A stretch of 64,000 bases of DNA from Vibrio azureus (GCF_002849855.1 NZ_CP018617.1:682001-746000); one strand, 5' to 3'; counted from the first letter of the stretch, positions 8,575-17,406 are shown. The notes: a model not told the origin generated them from the sequence alone. Translations and numbers: made by a program.

Positions 8575-10215
8575 TTGTTATTAAAAGAAGTTTACTTCGA
8601 GGATGTTGCTATCTTAAGTACAAATAATATCACCATGCAATTTGGTGCTGAACCACTATTCGAAAATATTTCAGCTAAATTTGGCAATGGCAACCGTTAT
8701 GGACTTATCGGTGCGAATGGCTGTGGTAAATCTACATTCATGAAAATTTTAAGCGGAGCTCTAACGCCAAGTTCCGGTAATGTTTCGATGACTCCAGGGT
8801 TAAAACTGGGTGTCTTAAGCCAAGATCAGTTCGCGTTTGAACAATTTAGCGTCATTGACGCTGTGATTATGGGTGATCGAAAACTGTGGGAAGTTAAGCA
8901 AGAGCGTGACCGTATCTACTCATTACCAGAAATGAGTGAAGAAGACGGTATGAAAGTCGCTGAGCTTGAAAGCGAATTTGCAGAGATGGATGGGTACACT
9001 GCAGAAAGTCGTGCAGGTGATATATTATTACAAGCTGGTATTGAAGAAGAACTGCATTTTGGTTTAATGCAGCAAGTTGCTCCTGGTTGGAAATTGCGTG
9101 TGCTTTTAGCTCAGGCTCTTTTTTCTAACCCAGATGTGTTATTACTTGATGAGCCAACCAACAACTTGGATATTCATACCATCAACTGGCTAGCCGGTGA
9201 ACTGAATCAACGAAAGTGTACGATGCTCATCATTTCACACGATCGCCATTTCTTAAATTCAGTATGTACCCATATGGCAGATATTGATTATGGTGAGCTA
9301 CGCATCTATCCAGGTAACTATGAATATTTTCTTGAGGCGTCGGGTCTGCGTCGTGAGCAACTTCTGGCTTCAAACGCTAAGAAAACAGCCGAAATTAATG
9401 AACTACAGGATTTCGTAAACCGCTTTGGTGCGAATGCATCAAAAGCCAAACAAGCCAGTTCTCGTGCTAAGAAGATGGATAAAATTCAACTCGACGAAGT
9501 AAAAGCAAGTAGCCGTGTCACACCATCAATTGATTTCGGTGAAGGTAAAAAATTACATCGTTTAGCATTAGAGCTACAAGACCTAGGTCACTCATTTGGT
9601 GATGAACATTTGTTTGAAAAAGGCAATTTATTGCTAGAAGCCGGTACGCGTCTTGCTATCATTGGTGAGAACGGCGTTGGTAAAACAACATTCTTACGTT
9701 GCTTAGTCAATGAGATCGACCAAACTCAGGGTATTGTAAAGTGGTCAGACAATGCATCGATTGGTTATTGTCCTCAAGACAGCAGTGCAGACTTTGATAA
9801 TGACCTTACTATCTTTGAGTGGATATCTCAATGGCGAACAGTTAAGCATAACGATCTTGTAGTGAGAGGAATTCTTGGGCGCTTGTTGTTTACGGCTGAT
9901 GATGCGAATAAAAAAGCCAAAAATTGCTCTGGCGGAGAGAAAAACCGCCTGCTCTTTGGTAAGCTCATGATGCAAGACATTAATGTACTCATCATGGACG
10001 AGCCAACTAACCATATGGATATGGAAGCCATTGAAGCCTTAAATAGTGCGTTAAAAGTTTATACTGGAACTTTGATCTTCGTCAGCCATGATCGTGAATT
10101 TGTTTCGTCGCTCGCGACTTCAATTATTGATATAAAAGACAAAAATTTGGTGAGTTTTCAAGGTACATTTGAAGAATATATGGCACATCAGCAAAAAGCA
10201 TCGGGTGCTGTGTAA
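8575..10215 (+). CDS. ybiT: ABC-F family ATPase, YbiT type
   Basis: About 534-546 residues with two ABC cassettes: Walker [10 protein letters not shown] and GENGVGKTT, Walker [12 protein letters not shown] and [11 protein letters not shown], and an inter-cassette linker with [11 protein letters not shown]. YbiT-type ABC-F proteins are cytosolic and act on ribosomes. The only canonical start in frame is TTG at 8575, with a poor ribosome-binding site. E. coli YbiT begins MLVSSNVTMQFG; here the equivalent point is ATC at 8611 (ATC-TTA-AGT), with GAGGA 7 bases upstream. Initiation at this ATC would give exactly the family length, so the true start may be non-canonical. Confidence 0.88.
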   Translation: MLLKEVYFEDVAILSTNNITMQFGAEPLFENISAKFGNGNRYGLIGANGCGKSTFMKILSGALTPSSGNVSMTPGLKLGVLSQDQFAFEQFSVIDAVIMGDRKLWEVKQERDRIYSLPEMSEEDGMKVAELESEFAEMDGYTAESRAGDILLQAGIEEELHFGLMQQVAPGWKLRVLLAQALFSNPDVLLLDEPTNNLDIHTINWLAGELNQRKCTMLIISHDRHFLNSVCTHMADIDYGELRIYPGNYEYFLEASGLRREQLLASNAKKTAEINELQDFVNRFGANASKAKQASSRAKKMDKIQLDEVKASSRVTPSIDFGEGKKLHRLALELQDLGHSFGDEHLFEKGNLLLEAGTRLAIIGENGVGKTTFLRCLVNEIDQTQGIVKWSDNASIGYCPQDSSADFDNDLTIFEWISQWRTVKHNDLVVRGILGRLLFTADDANKKAKNCSGGEKNRLLFGKLMMQDINVLIMDEPTNHMDMEAIEALNSALKVYTGTLIFVSHDREFVSSLATSIIDIKDKNLVSFQGTFEEYMAHQQKASGAV

Positions 10216-10368
10216 TCAAGTAGTTTTGTTAATAAACATCATAACTTTAGGGAAAACTTGCTCTTCTAAAAAAGAGTAGCATGTTATTCGTTATAATAGA
10301 GTGACATGAACTTAAACAGATGAAGTGGTGAACACAACATTCGCCACTTATAAATTAAGGAGCCGATC

Positions 10369-10815
10369 ATGAGCCATGAATTCATGACCGATGAAGAACG
10401 AATCGAGTTGCAACAAAATAATCCATTGCACGGTCTTAAGTTAGAGGACATGCTCAAGCAGCTAGTCGACCACTACGGTTGGGAGATACTGGATACCGCG
10501 ATGCGCATGAATTGTTTTAACACTAAGCCGACGATTGCGAGTAGTGTCAAATACCTCAAGAAAACAGAATGGGCCCGTGAGCGAGTAGAGAACTTTTATC
10601 TTTACCGCTTCAAGCGTATGCCTAAAGCGTCAGAGTACGAATACAACCTTCCACCACGTGCACGAACTTTTCGTCATGGGCTAGAACCACGTGAGCCAAT
10701 GGAGTTAACGGTAGAATCCATTCTTGCATCACAAGCGAAAGCAGCTTCTGCACACAAAGAACGTTCATCGAAGCAACGCAATGATAGAGCTCGTTTTAAC
10801 CACCGCCGTCGATAA
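10369..10815 (+). CDS. VF530 family putative DNA-binding protein (DUF2132)
   Basis: 148 residues. The N-terminal 75 residues carry the family core [44 protein letters not shown] and [13 protein letters not shown], as in the Vibrio fischeri VF530 structure family. The C-terminal half is an extra basic, Arg-rich tail (ending FNHRRR) that would suit nucleic-acid contact. GGAGCC lies 7 bases before the ATG. It appears monocistronic. Confidence 0.8.
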   Translation: MSHEFMTDEERIELQQNNPLHGLKLEDMLKQLVDHYGWEILDTAMRMNCFNTKPTIASSVKYLKKTEWARERVENFYLYRFKRMPKASEYEYNLPPRARTFRHGLEPREPMELTVESILASQAKAASAHKERSSKQRNDRARFNHRRR

Positions 10816-11360
10816 TTTTGAATCAGTGTTAAAATCATCTTTTAGCTAATTCGTTATTTGAGTTCGATAACGACATTTGTTTTGAAAACGGTTTAATTAT
10901 ACCCAAGTAACCACGTCCTTAATCCAGAATCTTGAGGTCACTTGGGTACATGCTTCACAGGCCATTTTTATACAAGTCAAATGTTGAACCTGTTTTTTGA
11001 GCAACGGCATTTCCATTTATTTTTCATAACATATCACATACGAACTGATCGAGTTTGTACCCAGTAAAACATCTTCTAAACTGACTTATTTGATCTCACA
11101 AAGCCAAGCTTTGATATCGTGAATGGTTGAAATTTAGCCAGTGCCTCTGTCCTATAAAATATTTTACTCAATGAGATCTTCTCTTTACAAGCTCACTTTG
11201 TACAAAAAACCATTAGAGATCTAATTAAAGCTAAATGTTGTGATAAGAGCTTAATTGAGTTGTCAGTCGCATTTATTACGCCATTTGAAGGGCATGCCTT
11301 GCTATAGAGCTTAATGTTTGAGCGATAATAGACAGTACATTTGTTTAGAGTACAAAGTAA
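10816..11360. other. intergenic region upstream of ectA
   Basis: No credible gene is visible. It holds a short repeat-family-1 copy (10898-10949) and then about 400 bases of AT-rich DNA that should contain the osmotically regulated ectA promoter. I could not assign a firm -35/-10 pair. Confidence 0.5.
10898..10949. repeat. short copy of repeat family 1
   Basis: Left end TATACCCAAGTAACC, right end ATCTTGAGGTCACTTGGGTA, with only about 20 bases between. The ends match the long copies; the inside is almost wholly deleted. Confidence 0.75.
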
Positions 11361-11918
11361 ATGCATATTCCTATAATCGTTTCAGCGCCTTGGGTGTCTT
11401 TCCCCGAAATGGATGAAAAATCTGGCCAATATGGCTCGTTCAGTGAACCCAGTGCGGATGATGGTGTGGACATATTCCATCTAATTGCCCAGTGCCCTCC
11501 ACTAGATACTAACTCTGCCTACTGTAACTTCTTGCAATCTACCCACTTTCGCCACACTAGTCTTATTGCCCGATATCAGGGAGAGATCAGTGGCTTTGTT
11601 TCAGGCTATTTAAAGCCAGAAGATCCAAAAACATTTTTCGTGTGGCAAGTGGCTGTCTCTCCAAGTCATCGTACGAAAGGCCTAGCCTATCAGATGCTTC
11701 GCTCTTTATTATCAAGGCAGGGGATGCAAGGTGTGGAAGCGATTGAAACAACGATAACAGAAGACAATAAAGCTTCTTGGGCTTTATTTAAGAAGATTGA
11801 TGTTCAGCATGGGGAAAGAGGATGCATCTCGATATTCCTCGACCGAGAAACACACTTCAAAGGTAAGCACGAAACCGAGTATCTATATCGAATCCCTCTT
11901 AAAGCAGCTATAAAATAG
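11361..11918 (+). CDS. ectA: L-2,4-diaminobutyrate acetyltransferase
   Basis: 185 residues, GNAT fold. It acetylates L-2,4-diaminobutyrate to N-gamma-acetyl-diaminobutyrate, the second step of ectoine synthesis. Family marks are FSEPSADDGVDIFHLI, CPPLDTNSAYCNFLQSTHF and the acetyl-CoA loop region VAVSPSHRTKGLAYQML. The ribosome-binding site is weak; a start a few codons further in (before APWVSFPE) cannot be excluded. It is first of ectABC, with ectB 15 bases downstream. In vibrios this operon is osmotically induced; no operator was identified here. Confidence 0.95.
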   Translation: MHIPIIVSAPWVSFPEMDEKSGQYGSFSEPSADDGVDIFHLIAQCPPLDTNSAYCNFLQSTHFRHTSLIARYQGEISGFVSGYLKPEDPKTFFVWQVAVSPSHRTKGLAYQMLRSLLSRQGMQGVEAIETTITEDNKASWALFKKIDVQHGERGCISIFLDRETHFKGKHETEYLYRIPLKAAIK

Positions 11919-11933
11919 GTAAATAAACTAACC

Positions 11934-13202
11934 ATGGATATTTTTAATCAAAGAGAATCACAAGTACGATCTTACTGTAATAGTTTCCCCGTTGTTTTTA
12001 CCAAAGCAAAAGGGTGCTGGCTTGAGACTGAAGCAGGTGAGAAGTATCTCGACTTTCTTGCAGGAGCAGGTTCACTGAATTATGGGCATAACCACCCGAT
12101 TTTGAAGCAAGCATTACTCGACTATATTGCAACGGATGGGGTGACGCACGGGCTTGATATGCATTCGCGATCTAAAGGTGATTTTCTAAAAGCTTTTCAA
12201 AAAAATATACTTAAGCCAAGAGCCCTTGATTACAAAGTGCAGTTTACTGGACCGACCGGAACTAACGCAGTTGAAGCTGCACTTAAGCTTGCTCGAAAGG
12301 TAAAAGGACGCAGTACAATTGTTGCTTTTACCAATGGTTTCCATGGGTGCACGATGGGAGCTTTAGCTGCTACAGGCAATCAGCATCATCGACAAGGTGC
12401 CTGTGTTAGTTTAAATGATGTTATGAGATTGCCTTTCGAAAACTATGCCGATATTGATGGCCTCAAGTTATTTGAAACCATGCTCAACGACAATTCCTCC
12501 GGTATGGATAAACCTGCAGCAGTATTAGTTGAAGTGGTGCAAGGAGAGGGGGGATTAAATGTTGCTTCAAATACATGGCTAAAACGCTTGAGTGATATTT
12601 GTCAACATAATGATATCCTACTGATTGTCGATGATATTCAAGCAGGATGTGGTCGTACTGGCACCTTTTTTAGTTTTGAAGGAGCCGAAATTAAGCCAGA
12701 TATAGTGACTTTATCAAAGTCCATTAGTGGATATGGCCTACCAATGGCCATTGTATTATTGAAGCCAGAACTGGATATCTGGAAACCCGGGGAGCATAAC
12801 GGGACTTTTCGTGGCAATAATCACGCCTTTATTACGGCGGCAAAAGCACTCGACATTTATTGGTCAGATAATGCAGTATTCGAGGAGCATATCTCAAACT
12901 GCTCTGCTTTGATTTCGGAAACAATCACCTTTAATTTGGATCGTCACCCTGATTTATTCATTAAACAAAAAGGCCGCGGCATGATGCTAGGTATTGAATG
13001 TCGCAATGGTCGATTAGCGTGCGCGATAGCTAAAGTGTGCTTTGATAATGGTTTAATCATTGAAACTGCTGGACCAGACGATGAAATTATCAAGTTTTTC
13101 GCTCCACTGACCATTAATGAAACTGAACTTCAACAAGGCTTAGCTATATTTAAACAATCAGTAGAAGCCGTCATACAACAACAATTTAAAAAAGTATCAT
13201 AA
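11934..13202 (+). CDS. ectB: diaminobutyrate-2-oxoglutarate transaminase
   Basis: 422 residues, class III PLP aminotransferase. It makes L-2,4-diaminobutyrate from aspartate semialdehyde with glutamate as amino donor, the first committed ectoine step. Seen: GAGSLNYGHNHP near the N-terminus, TGPTGTNAVEAALK cofactor loop, VDDIQAGCGRTG with the PLP-ring aspartate, and the Schiff-base lysine in TLSKSISGYG (about Lys262). Full length for EctB. It follows ectA by 15 bases and precedes ectC by 12. Confidence 0.96.
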   Translation: MDIFNQRESQVRSYCNSFPVVFTKAKGCWLETEAGEKYLDFLAGAGSLNYGHNHPILKQALLDYIATDGVTHGLDMHSRSKGDFLKAFQKNILKPRALDYKVQFTGPTGTNAVEAALKLARKVKGRSTIVAFTNGFHGCTMGALAATGNQHHRQGACVSLNDVMRLPFENYADIDGLKLFETMLNDNSSGMDKPAAVLVEVVQGEGGLNVASNTWLKRLSDICQHNDILLIVDDIQAGCGRTGTFFSFEGAEIKPDIVTLSKSISGYGLPMAIVLLKPELDIWKPGEHNGTFRGNNHAFITAAKALDIYWSDNAVFEEHISNCSALISETITFNLDRHPDLFIKQKGRGMMLGIECRNGRLACAIAKVCFDNGLIIETAGPDDEIIKFFAPLTINETELQQGLAIFKQSVEAVIQQQFKKVS

Positions 13203-13214
13203 TAAGGGAAAGAC

Positions 13215-13601
13215 ATGATTGTTCGAACGTTAGAAGAGTGCCGAGACAGTGAACGCAAAGTTTCCACAGATACTTGGGAAAGTGTTCGGATGTTGCTTAG
13301 AGATGACAATATGGGTTTTTCATTCCATATTACGACTATCTTTGAAAATACAGAGACTCATATTCACTATCAGAATCATTTAGAATCGGTTTACTGCATG
13401 AGTGGAAAAGGAGAGGTTAAGGTAGTTGGCGGACAAACCTATCCGATTAAGCCTGGTACGTTATACATCCTAGATCAACACGACGAGCATTATCTTCGTG
13501 CATACAAAGGAAAAGATATGGTCATGGCATGCGTGTTTAGTCCACCAATCACTGGAAAAGAAATCCATGACGAAGATGGTGTCTACCCGCTTGTTGAATA
13601 A
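13215..13601 (+). CDS. ectC: L-ectoine synthase
   Basis: 128 residues, cupin fold. It cyclises N-gamma-acetyl-diaminobutyrate to ectoine. Family marks are MIVRTLEECRDSERKV at the N-terminus, TETHIHYQNHLESVYCMSG with metal-binding residues, and PGTLYILDQHDEHYLRA. A GGGAAAG ribosome-binding site precedes the ATG. In many vibrios a specialised aspartokinase gene follows ectC; here it is absent and the next gene is a tryptophanyl-tRNA synthetase 330 bases away. Confidence 0.96.
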   Translation: MIVRTLEECRDSERKVSTDTWESVRMLLRDDNMGFSFHITTIFENTETHIHYQNHLESVYCMSGKGEVKVVGGQTYPIKPGTLYILDQHDEHYLRAYKGKDMVMACVFSPPITGKEIHDEDGVYPLVE

Positions 13602-13650
13602 ATAATATGATGGTCTGACTAAACTTAAAGAACCAGATATCAATATTTTC

Positions 13651-13691
13651 TCCTCTCTTAGAGTACAGTAAGTTTTGTTGCTGAGAGAGGA
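13651..13691 (+). terminator. 11-bp hairpin after ectC
   Basis: TCCTCTCTTAG at 13651-13661 pairs fully (one G-U) with CTGAGAGAGGA at 13681-13691, with a 19-base loop. There is no immediate T-run, so it may be an ectC mRNA 3'-end hairpin or part of the leader of the next gene. The right arm also looks like a ribosome-binding site for a 24-codon Phe-rich ORF at 13692-13766. Confidence 0.45.
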
Positions 13692-13891
13692 ATGGTTGAC
13701 TCAAAAAGTTACTGTTTTATATTGTTTTTTGGATTTTCTGTTGAATTTCAAAAAGATGATTGTTAGATTGCTTAAATGAAATATACTTCAAAGCCTACAT
13801 CATTATTGTCTTGGTGGCGCTCTCATTAGAGCGGCACGGAATTCTTACGTTCTTAAGCTGCTGGAAGGTAGCTAAGACGATATTTGTTTTG

Positions 13892-13926
13892 TATCTCCAG
13901 TAGTGATCTAATTTAACTAGGAGATA
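13892..13926 (+). promoter_or_regulatory. Shine-Dalgarno-sequestering hairpin before trpS
   Basis: TATCTCC at 13892-13898 is the exact complement of GGAGATA at 13920-13926, which contains the ribosome-binding site of the GTG start at 13932. AGT/ACT extend the stem inside with one bulged A. Upstream in the same leader are hairpin CGCTCT-CATT-AGAGCG (13818-13833) and two mutually exclusive pairings around CTAAGAC (13870-13879). Together they look like a structured leader controlling translation; the ligand or signal is unknown. Confidence 0.5.
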
Positions 13927-13931
13927 TACCT

Positions 13932-14954
13932 GTGAAAACGAAGCAAAATACTCATAAACCAGAAATCATTTTAACTGGTGATAGAGCGACAGGCCCGCTG
14001 CACTTAGGCCACTATATCGGCTCTTTAAAGCAGCGCGTTGCTTTACAAGAAAACCATGAGCAAACGATCCTCGTTGCCGATATGCAAGGCCTCACTGATA
14101 ATGCCTATAACCCAAAAAAAGTATCGTCCAATATTCTAAATGTTGTCGCGGATTATCTAGCTGTTGGTATTGATCCAAATAAAACAACGATCTGTCTTCA
14201 ATCACAATTGCCAGCCCTCGCTGAGTTGACCATGTATTACAGCAATCTTGTGACCATCAGTCGTCTAGAGCGAAATCCGACAGTAAAAAGTGAAATTCAA
14301 AACAAAGGATTTGAACGTTCACTCCCAGCAGGTTTTCTTACTTATCCTATATCTCAAGCTGCTGATATAACTGGGTTTAACGCAACTTTAATCCCAGTAG
14401 GGGATGACCAGCTACCTATGATCGAACAAACGAACGAAATAGTAAGAAAAATTAACTCACTAGCAGGACGTCTTGTGTTGACTCCATGTAAACCTTTATT
14501 AAGTGCTGCGTCACGATTACCGAGTACAGATGGCAAAAATAAGATGTCTAAGTCGATGGGTAACGCGATTAATCTTGGCGCTTCTGAAAAAGAGATCTCG
14601 GTCGCTGTCAAATCAATGTATACCGACCCTAATCACCTAAGAGTTGAAGATCCCGGCAATCTCGAAGGAAATGTTGTATTTACCTATCTTGACGCCTTTC
14701 ACCCGGATGTAAGCTATATTCGTCAACTCAAACAACATTATCAAAAAGGAGGCCTTGGTGATGGCATAACAAAAAAGGTACTGGAAGAGTGTTTACAAGA
14801 GATGCTCAAGCCGATAAGAGAGAGAAGAGCAGAGTTTATCAACGATAAAGCTCAACTGATTGATATTTTAGTTAACGGAAGCCAAATCGCTAGAGATAAA
14901 ACAGAGAAAGTCCTTTTTGATGTCAAAGATATCTTCGGGTTGAATCTTTTCTGA
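13932..14954 (+). CDS. trpS: tryptophanyl-tRNA synthetase, second type
   Basis: 340 residues, class I synthetase that charges tRNA-Trp. It shows the HIGH-type motif GPLHLGHYIGS (about 21-31) and the KMSKS motif in GKNKMSKSMGNAINL (about 199). Features such as RLERNPTVKSEIQ and VVFTYLDAFHPD resemble the second, often antibiotic-tolerant class of bacterial TrpRS rather than the housekeeping enzyme that vibrios usually carry in the dam-rpe-gph-trpS cluster; that comparison is from memory. The start is GTG with AGGAG 8 bases upstream, and the leader appears to hide that site in a hairpin. It stands alone after ectC. Confidence 0.88.
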   Translation: MKTKQNTHKPEIILTGDRATGPLHLGHYIGSLKQRVALQENHEQTILVADMQGLTDNAYNPKKVSSNILNVVADYLAVGIDPNKTTICLQSQLPALAELTMYYSNLVTISRLERNPTVKSEIQNKGFERSLPAGFLTYPISQAADITGFNATLIPVGDDQLPMIEQTNEIVRKINSLAGRLVLTPCKPLLSAASRLPSTDGKNKMSKSMGNAINLGASEKEISVAVKSMYTDPNHLRVEDPGNLEGNVVFTYLDAFHPDVSYIRQLKQHYQKGGLGDGITKKVLEECLQEMLKPIRERRAEFINDKAQLIDILVNGSQIARDKTEKVLFDVKDIFGLNLF

Positions 14955-14999
14955 ATAATTGAGAATCATGCATTTGTAGCGTTGTAGGTTAGGAATATT

Positions 15000-15574
15000 A
15001 TGTTTTTAGGAAACTGTAATTGTGGGAACGTACAGTTTAAGGTAGACGGTGATGTTAAGCGTATCGTCAATTGTCACTGTAATTTATGCCGAAAAATGAA
15101 TGGCTCAGCGTTTTCAACCTATGTTGTGGTATTGGAGTCTGACTTTAAATTGACGAGCGGTAGCTTGTCATTTTTTGATGTGTCAGAGAATGCACATATA
15201 CCCAAGTGACCTCAAGAAGTCGGCTCAGTGACACGCTCCCAAAGGGCGAGTGACCTTAACTCTCAGACTTTGTTAACGATTCTCAATGTAGAGCCACTAT
15301 ATCTTCGAATCGTTGCCGTGCCTGAGAGCTAAGGTCATCTCGCTGAACGCAGCATCTTGAGGTTACTTGGGTATAACCCTTTTGTAGTACATGCGGTACA
15401 CCGATATTTAACTCTAACCCTAAATATGCAGGGTTAAATATTTTACATCTGGGCAGTCTCGATATCGAGTTCGTTGAGAGGTTAAAACCAGATGTAAACA
15501 TCTATGATGAATCAAAAGTGAATTGGTTAAAGAACTTGTCATATTTACCCACTTTCCAAAAAACGATGGAATAA
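15000..15574 (+). pseudogene. GFA-family (S-(hydroxymethyl)glutathione-type) protein gene split by a repeat element
   Basis: The 5' part encodes a GFA/CENP-V zinc-fold start: FLGNCNCGNVQFKVDG, then CHCNLCRKMNGSAFSTYVV, up to SENAH. The frame then runs into a 179-bp repeat and stops. After the repeat the rest of the domain resumes: FCSTCGTPIFNSNPKYAG, then SLDIEF, and ends YLPTFQKTME at 15574. Joining base 15196 to 15376 restores one open frame through FCSTCG. This is a clear insertional inactivation in an otherwise intact gene, which suggests a recent event. GFA proteins are often annotated as formaldehyde-activating enzymes, but their true substrates are mostly unknown. Confidence 0.85.
15197..15375. 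mobile_element. 179-bp repeat family 1 element inserted in the GFA gene
   Basis: It begins TATACCCAAGT and ends ACTTGGGTATA, perfect 11-bp inverted ends. It contains no ORF. Its interior matches, in inverse orientation, the first about 180 bases of the element at 18100. Because it interrupts a gene, it has been mobile, like a MITE; no transposase is in the window. The target duplication is unclear (at most TA). Confidence 0.85.
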
Positions 15575-15579
15575 AGGAA

Positions 15580-15608
15580 ATACCCAGGGGCTTAAGGCAC
15601 TTGGGTAT
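15580..15608. repeat. very short repeat family 1 remnant
   Basis: ATACCCA at 15580 and TGGGTAT at 15602-15608 flank about 15 bases. It lies just after the GFA pseudogene stop and matches only the ends of the family. Confidence 0.55.
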
Positions 15609-15689
15609 ATTCTATTCTGCATAGACGACTGAGAGAAGCAGTCAATAGGCGGCTAATTATGCAAAAGGCTATTTGAATCTTTTACAGGT

Positions 15690-15862
15690 TCACTCAGAGC
15701 TGAGATTCTTTATTTTAGTGTAAATCTCTTCGGCTTCTGCTGTAAGGCGGGAGTAGGTCCTAATGTCGCCTCTGCGTTGTGCCTGCATGGCCTGTTCCAA
15801 AAGCATTGAGTGCTGTTTTTTAATTTTTGGGTGGGGTTCGATTTTAAAAAAGAAAACATGGA
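15690..15862 (-). pseudogene. DUF6435 family small protein with a -1 frameshift
   Basis: The ATG at 15862 starts MFSFLKSNPTQKLK, the normal N-terminus of DUF6435 proteins. The rest of the family (KQHSMLLEQAMQAQRRGDI, then YSRLTAEAEEIYTKIK) follows in the -1 frame. The switch point is TT-AAAAAA-C, read TTA AAA AAC, which is the A_AAA_AAC slippery heptamer. The gene is thus either disrupted by a one-base loss in a poly-A tract or rescued by ribosomal or polymerase slippage. Family function is unknown. A continuous 93-codon frame through the second half has an unrelated 40-residue N-terminus and is probably not the real protein. Confidence 0.65.
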
Positions 15863-16134
15863 AAGTACCGATAAGAGTGTGATTGTAGCAATTCTTACGT
15901 AACCACTGTGCGTATGGTTCAAAGGTTTTTATCATCAGCCTATACATGACATTCAAAAGAGAGTGCAACATCTATTCATCATTACTCAATTGATATTTAT
16001 ATTATTACTTTACATGATTTTGGTGAAAATCACTTTAAATTCATTGAGTTGTTGACACTATGCTCTGTGAGGGATACATTATTTAGATTCGCATTTTGTA
16101 TGAATTTAAATAAATATATTATCAGGAATTATTT

Positions 16135-16401
16135 TTGAAAAAGGTATTACTATTCGGCTGTCTTGCGGCTTTTCAAGTTAATGCAGGCAATGTCATTAAA
16201 CAAAAAATAGAAAATTATCATGCTCCGATTGAGTTTGATCGTATGACGGAGTGTATCAGTGATAATACAGTTTACTCTGTAGGCATGATCATCAAGAAAG
16301 ACGGTCGAAGATTTATTTGTAATAAATTCAAATTAAAATCTGACCGACATTTAGATAAAAAAGCTCCTGCATCGTGGAGAGAGAAGAAACAGTTTAACTA
16401 G
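16135..16401 (+). CDS. DUF1496-like small exported protein
   Basis: 88 residues from a TTG start with AGGAA 6 bases upstream; no better start exists. It has a signal peptide (KKVLLFGCLAAFQVNA) and a mature part with TECISDNTVYSVGMIIKKDGR and FICN, matching the CYY-YS-GA-C pattern of DUF1496 proteins with two cysteines that may pair. Function is unknown. It stands alone. Confidence 0.6.
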   Translation: MKKVLLFGCLAAFQVNAGNVIKQKIENYHAPIEFDRMTECISDNTVYSVGMIIKKDGRRFICNKFKLKSDRHLDKKAPASWREKKQFN

Positions 16402-16951
16402 GCAATTATTTGTCGTTTGGTGATTCTCAACGTCAATATTCAATAAATAAGATACTGTCTATAGGAAAATGGACTCTTCAAAATCTTTGAACACTCCTAA
16501 AGACTACCTTAGTAGATAATACTCCTTTATCGGTAGGATGGAATATACTTGGCGGTTGAACGTGGTCTTTCATTCAGTTGGACTGCCAATATTCGACAGC
16601 ATCGGTGGGACTAAGCAAGCGATTATAAACCTTGGGCTTGCCTTGTTACAGTCTCCTATTGACAGGGCATCGCACAGGAAAGAAAGCTTCTGATTTATTG
16701 AAAGAAGCTCTAGAAGAGCGTTTAGAGGCAATACCTACAGGCAGACCTAATTGAGTCCTTTCAGTACAAGCAGTAATTCAATTTTTTAGCTTCAATATGT
16801 ATTAATCGAGCCCGTATTTTAAACCAATACGCGGCTTTACTCTTGTTCGGCTTCTCACGCAAAGGTGCTAAAATGGCTTGTGTTTCTTCAGGCGGTAATA
16901 GATCATAAGTGATAATTAATATTCATCCATTACAAACAGGAAAGTGCCTTC
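16402..16951. other. decayed non-coding stretch with coding-like fragments
   Basis: No intact gene. On the plus strand about 16650-16754 a frame reads LLTGHRTGKKASDLLKEALE and ends at a stop. On the minus strand about 16780-16920 a frame reads DLLPPEETQAILAPLREK, then AAYWFKIRARLI. Both look like protein fragments without starts, as expected of decayed or rearranged genes. I cannot name the parents. Confidence 0.4.
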
Positions 16952-17248
16952 ATGCGTAAATCAGATAAAAAGGTCGAAAACCTCATCATAGGTGTGTTAA
17001 CCGAAGTCTGTGAAGATACATTGAAAGATTATGACGGTTTTCTTTGGGTGACTCATACAGTTAAATTTACTAGCTTTCCACAGAGTTTAAAAATTATTTG
17101 TGTGTTCGAAACCGATCAATACAGAGCAAACTTTTTCAAGGGAGAAGGTCATCAGCATGTCTCAACTGTAATCCAGAAAGCGTTCAATAAAGTTGGTGTG
17201 TCACTAAAGAGCGCCAGTAAGCAAATTAGTTACGATATAAAATATTAG
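16952..17248 (+). CDS. conserved hypothetical protein
   Basis: 98 residues, soluble, no signal peptide. It has DKKVENLIIGVLTEVCEDTL, a DYDGFLWVTHTVKF stretch and FPQSLKIICVFET, a pattern I recall from small Vibrio and Shewanella proteins sometimes loosely labelled Fis-type regulators. I see no helix-turn-helix, so I do not adopt that name. ACAGGAAAG lies upstream of the ATG. It is a single gene. Confidence 0.55.
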   Translation: MRKSDKKVENLIIGVLTEVCEDTLKDYDGFLWVTHTVKFTSFPQSLKIICVFETDQYRANFFKGEGHQHVSTVIQKAFNKVGVSLKSASKQISYDIKY

Positions 17249-17406
17249 AGCCTAATATTGAAAAACAGTTATTCCGCATATGCTTTTAGTGACATTGATA
17301 AATAATAACTTGGTATAATTATAAAATATTAACGGGTTTATTCCTTTTAAATCGGGATAGCCATAATAATTAAGATAAAGAACTAAGCAAGTTATATAAG
17401 ATAGAT

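Noticed and set aside
9745..10031. Minus-strand frames inside the ABC-F gene
   Set aside because: They overlap the second ATPase cassette, which is fully conserved in the plus frame; they are shadows.
13808..13880. tRNA-like gene in the trpS leader
   Set aside because: A D-arm-like hairpin is present, but there is no T-loop GTTC, no clear anticodon arm and no CCA-adjacent acceptor; a leader RNA fold fits better.
15690..15971. Continuous 93-codon frame as the true DUF6435 protein
   Set aside because: Its first 40 residues are unlike the family, and the correct N-terminus exists in the neighbouring frame; a frameshifted gene fits better.
16402..16951. Intact transposase or insertion sequence
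   Set aside because: No terminal inverted repeats and no open frame of transposase length; only short fragments.
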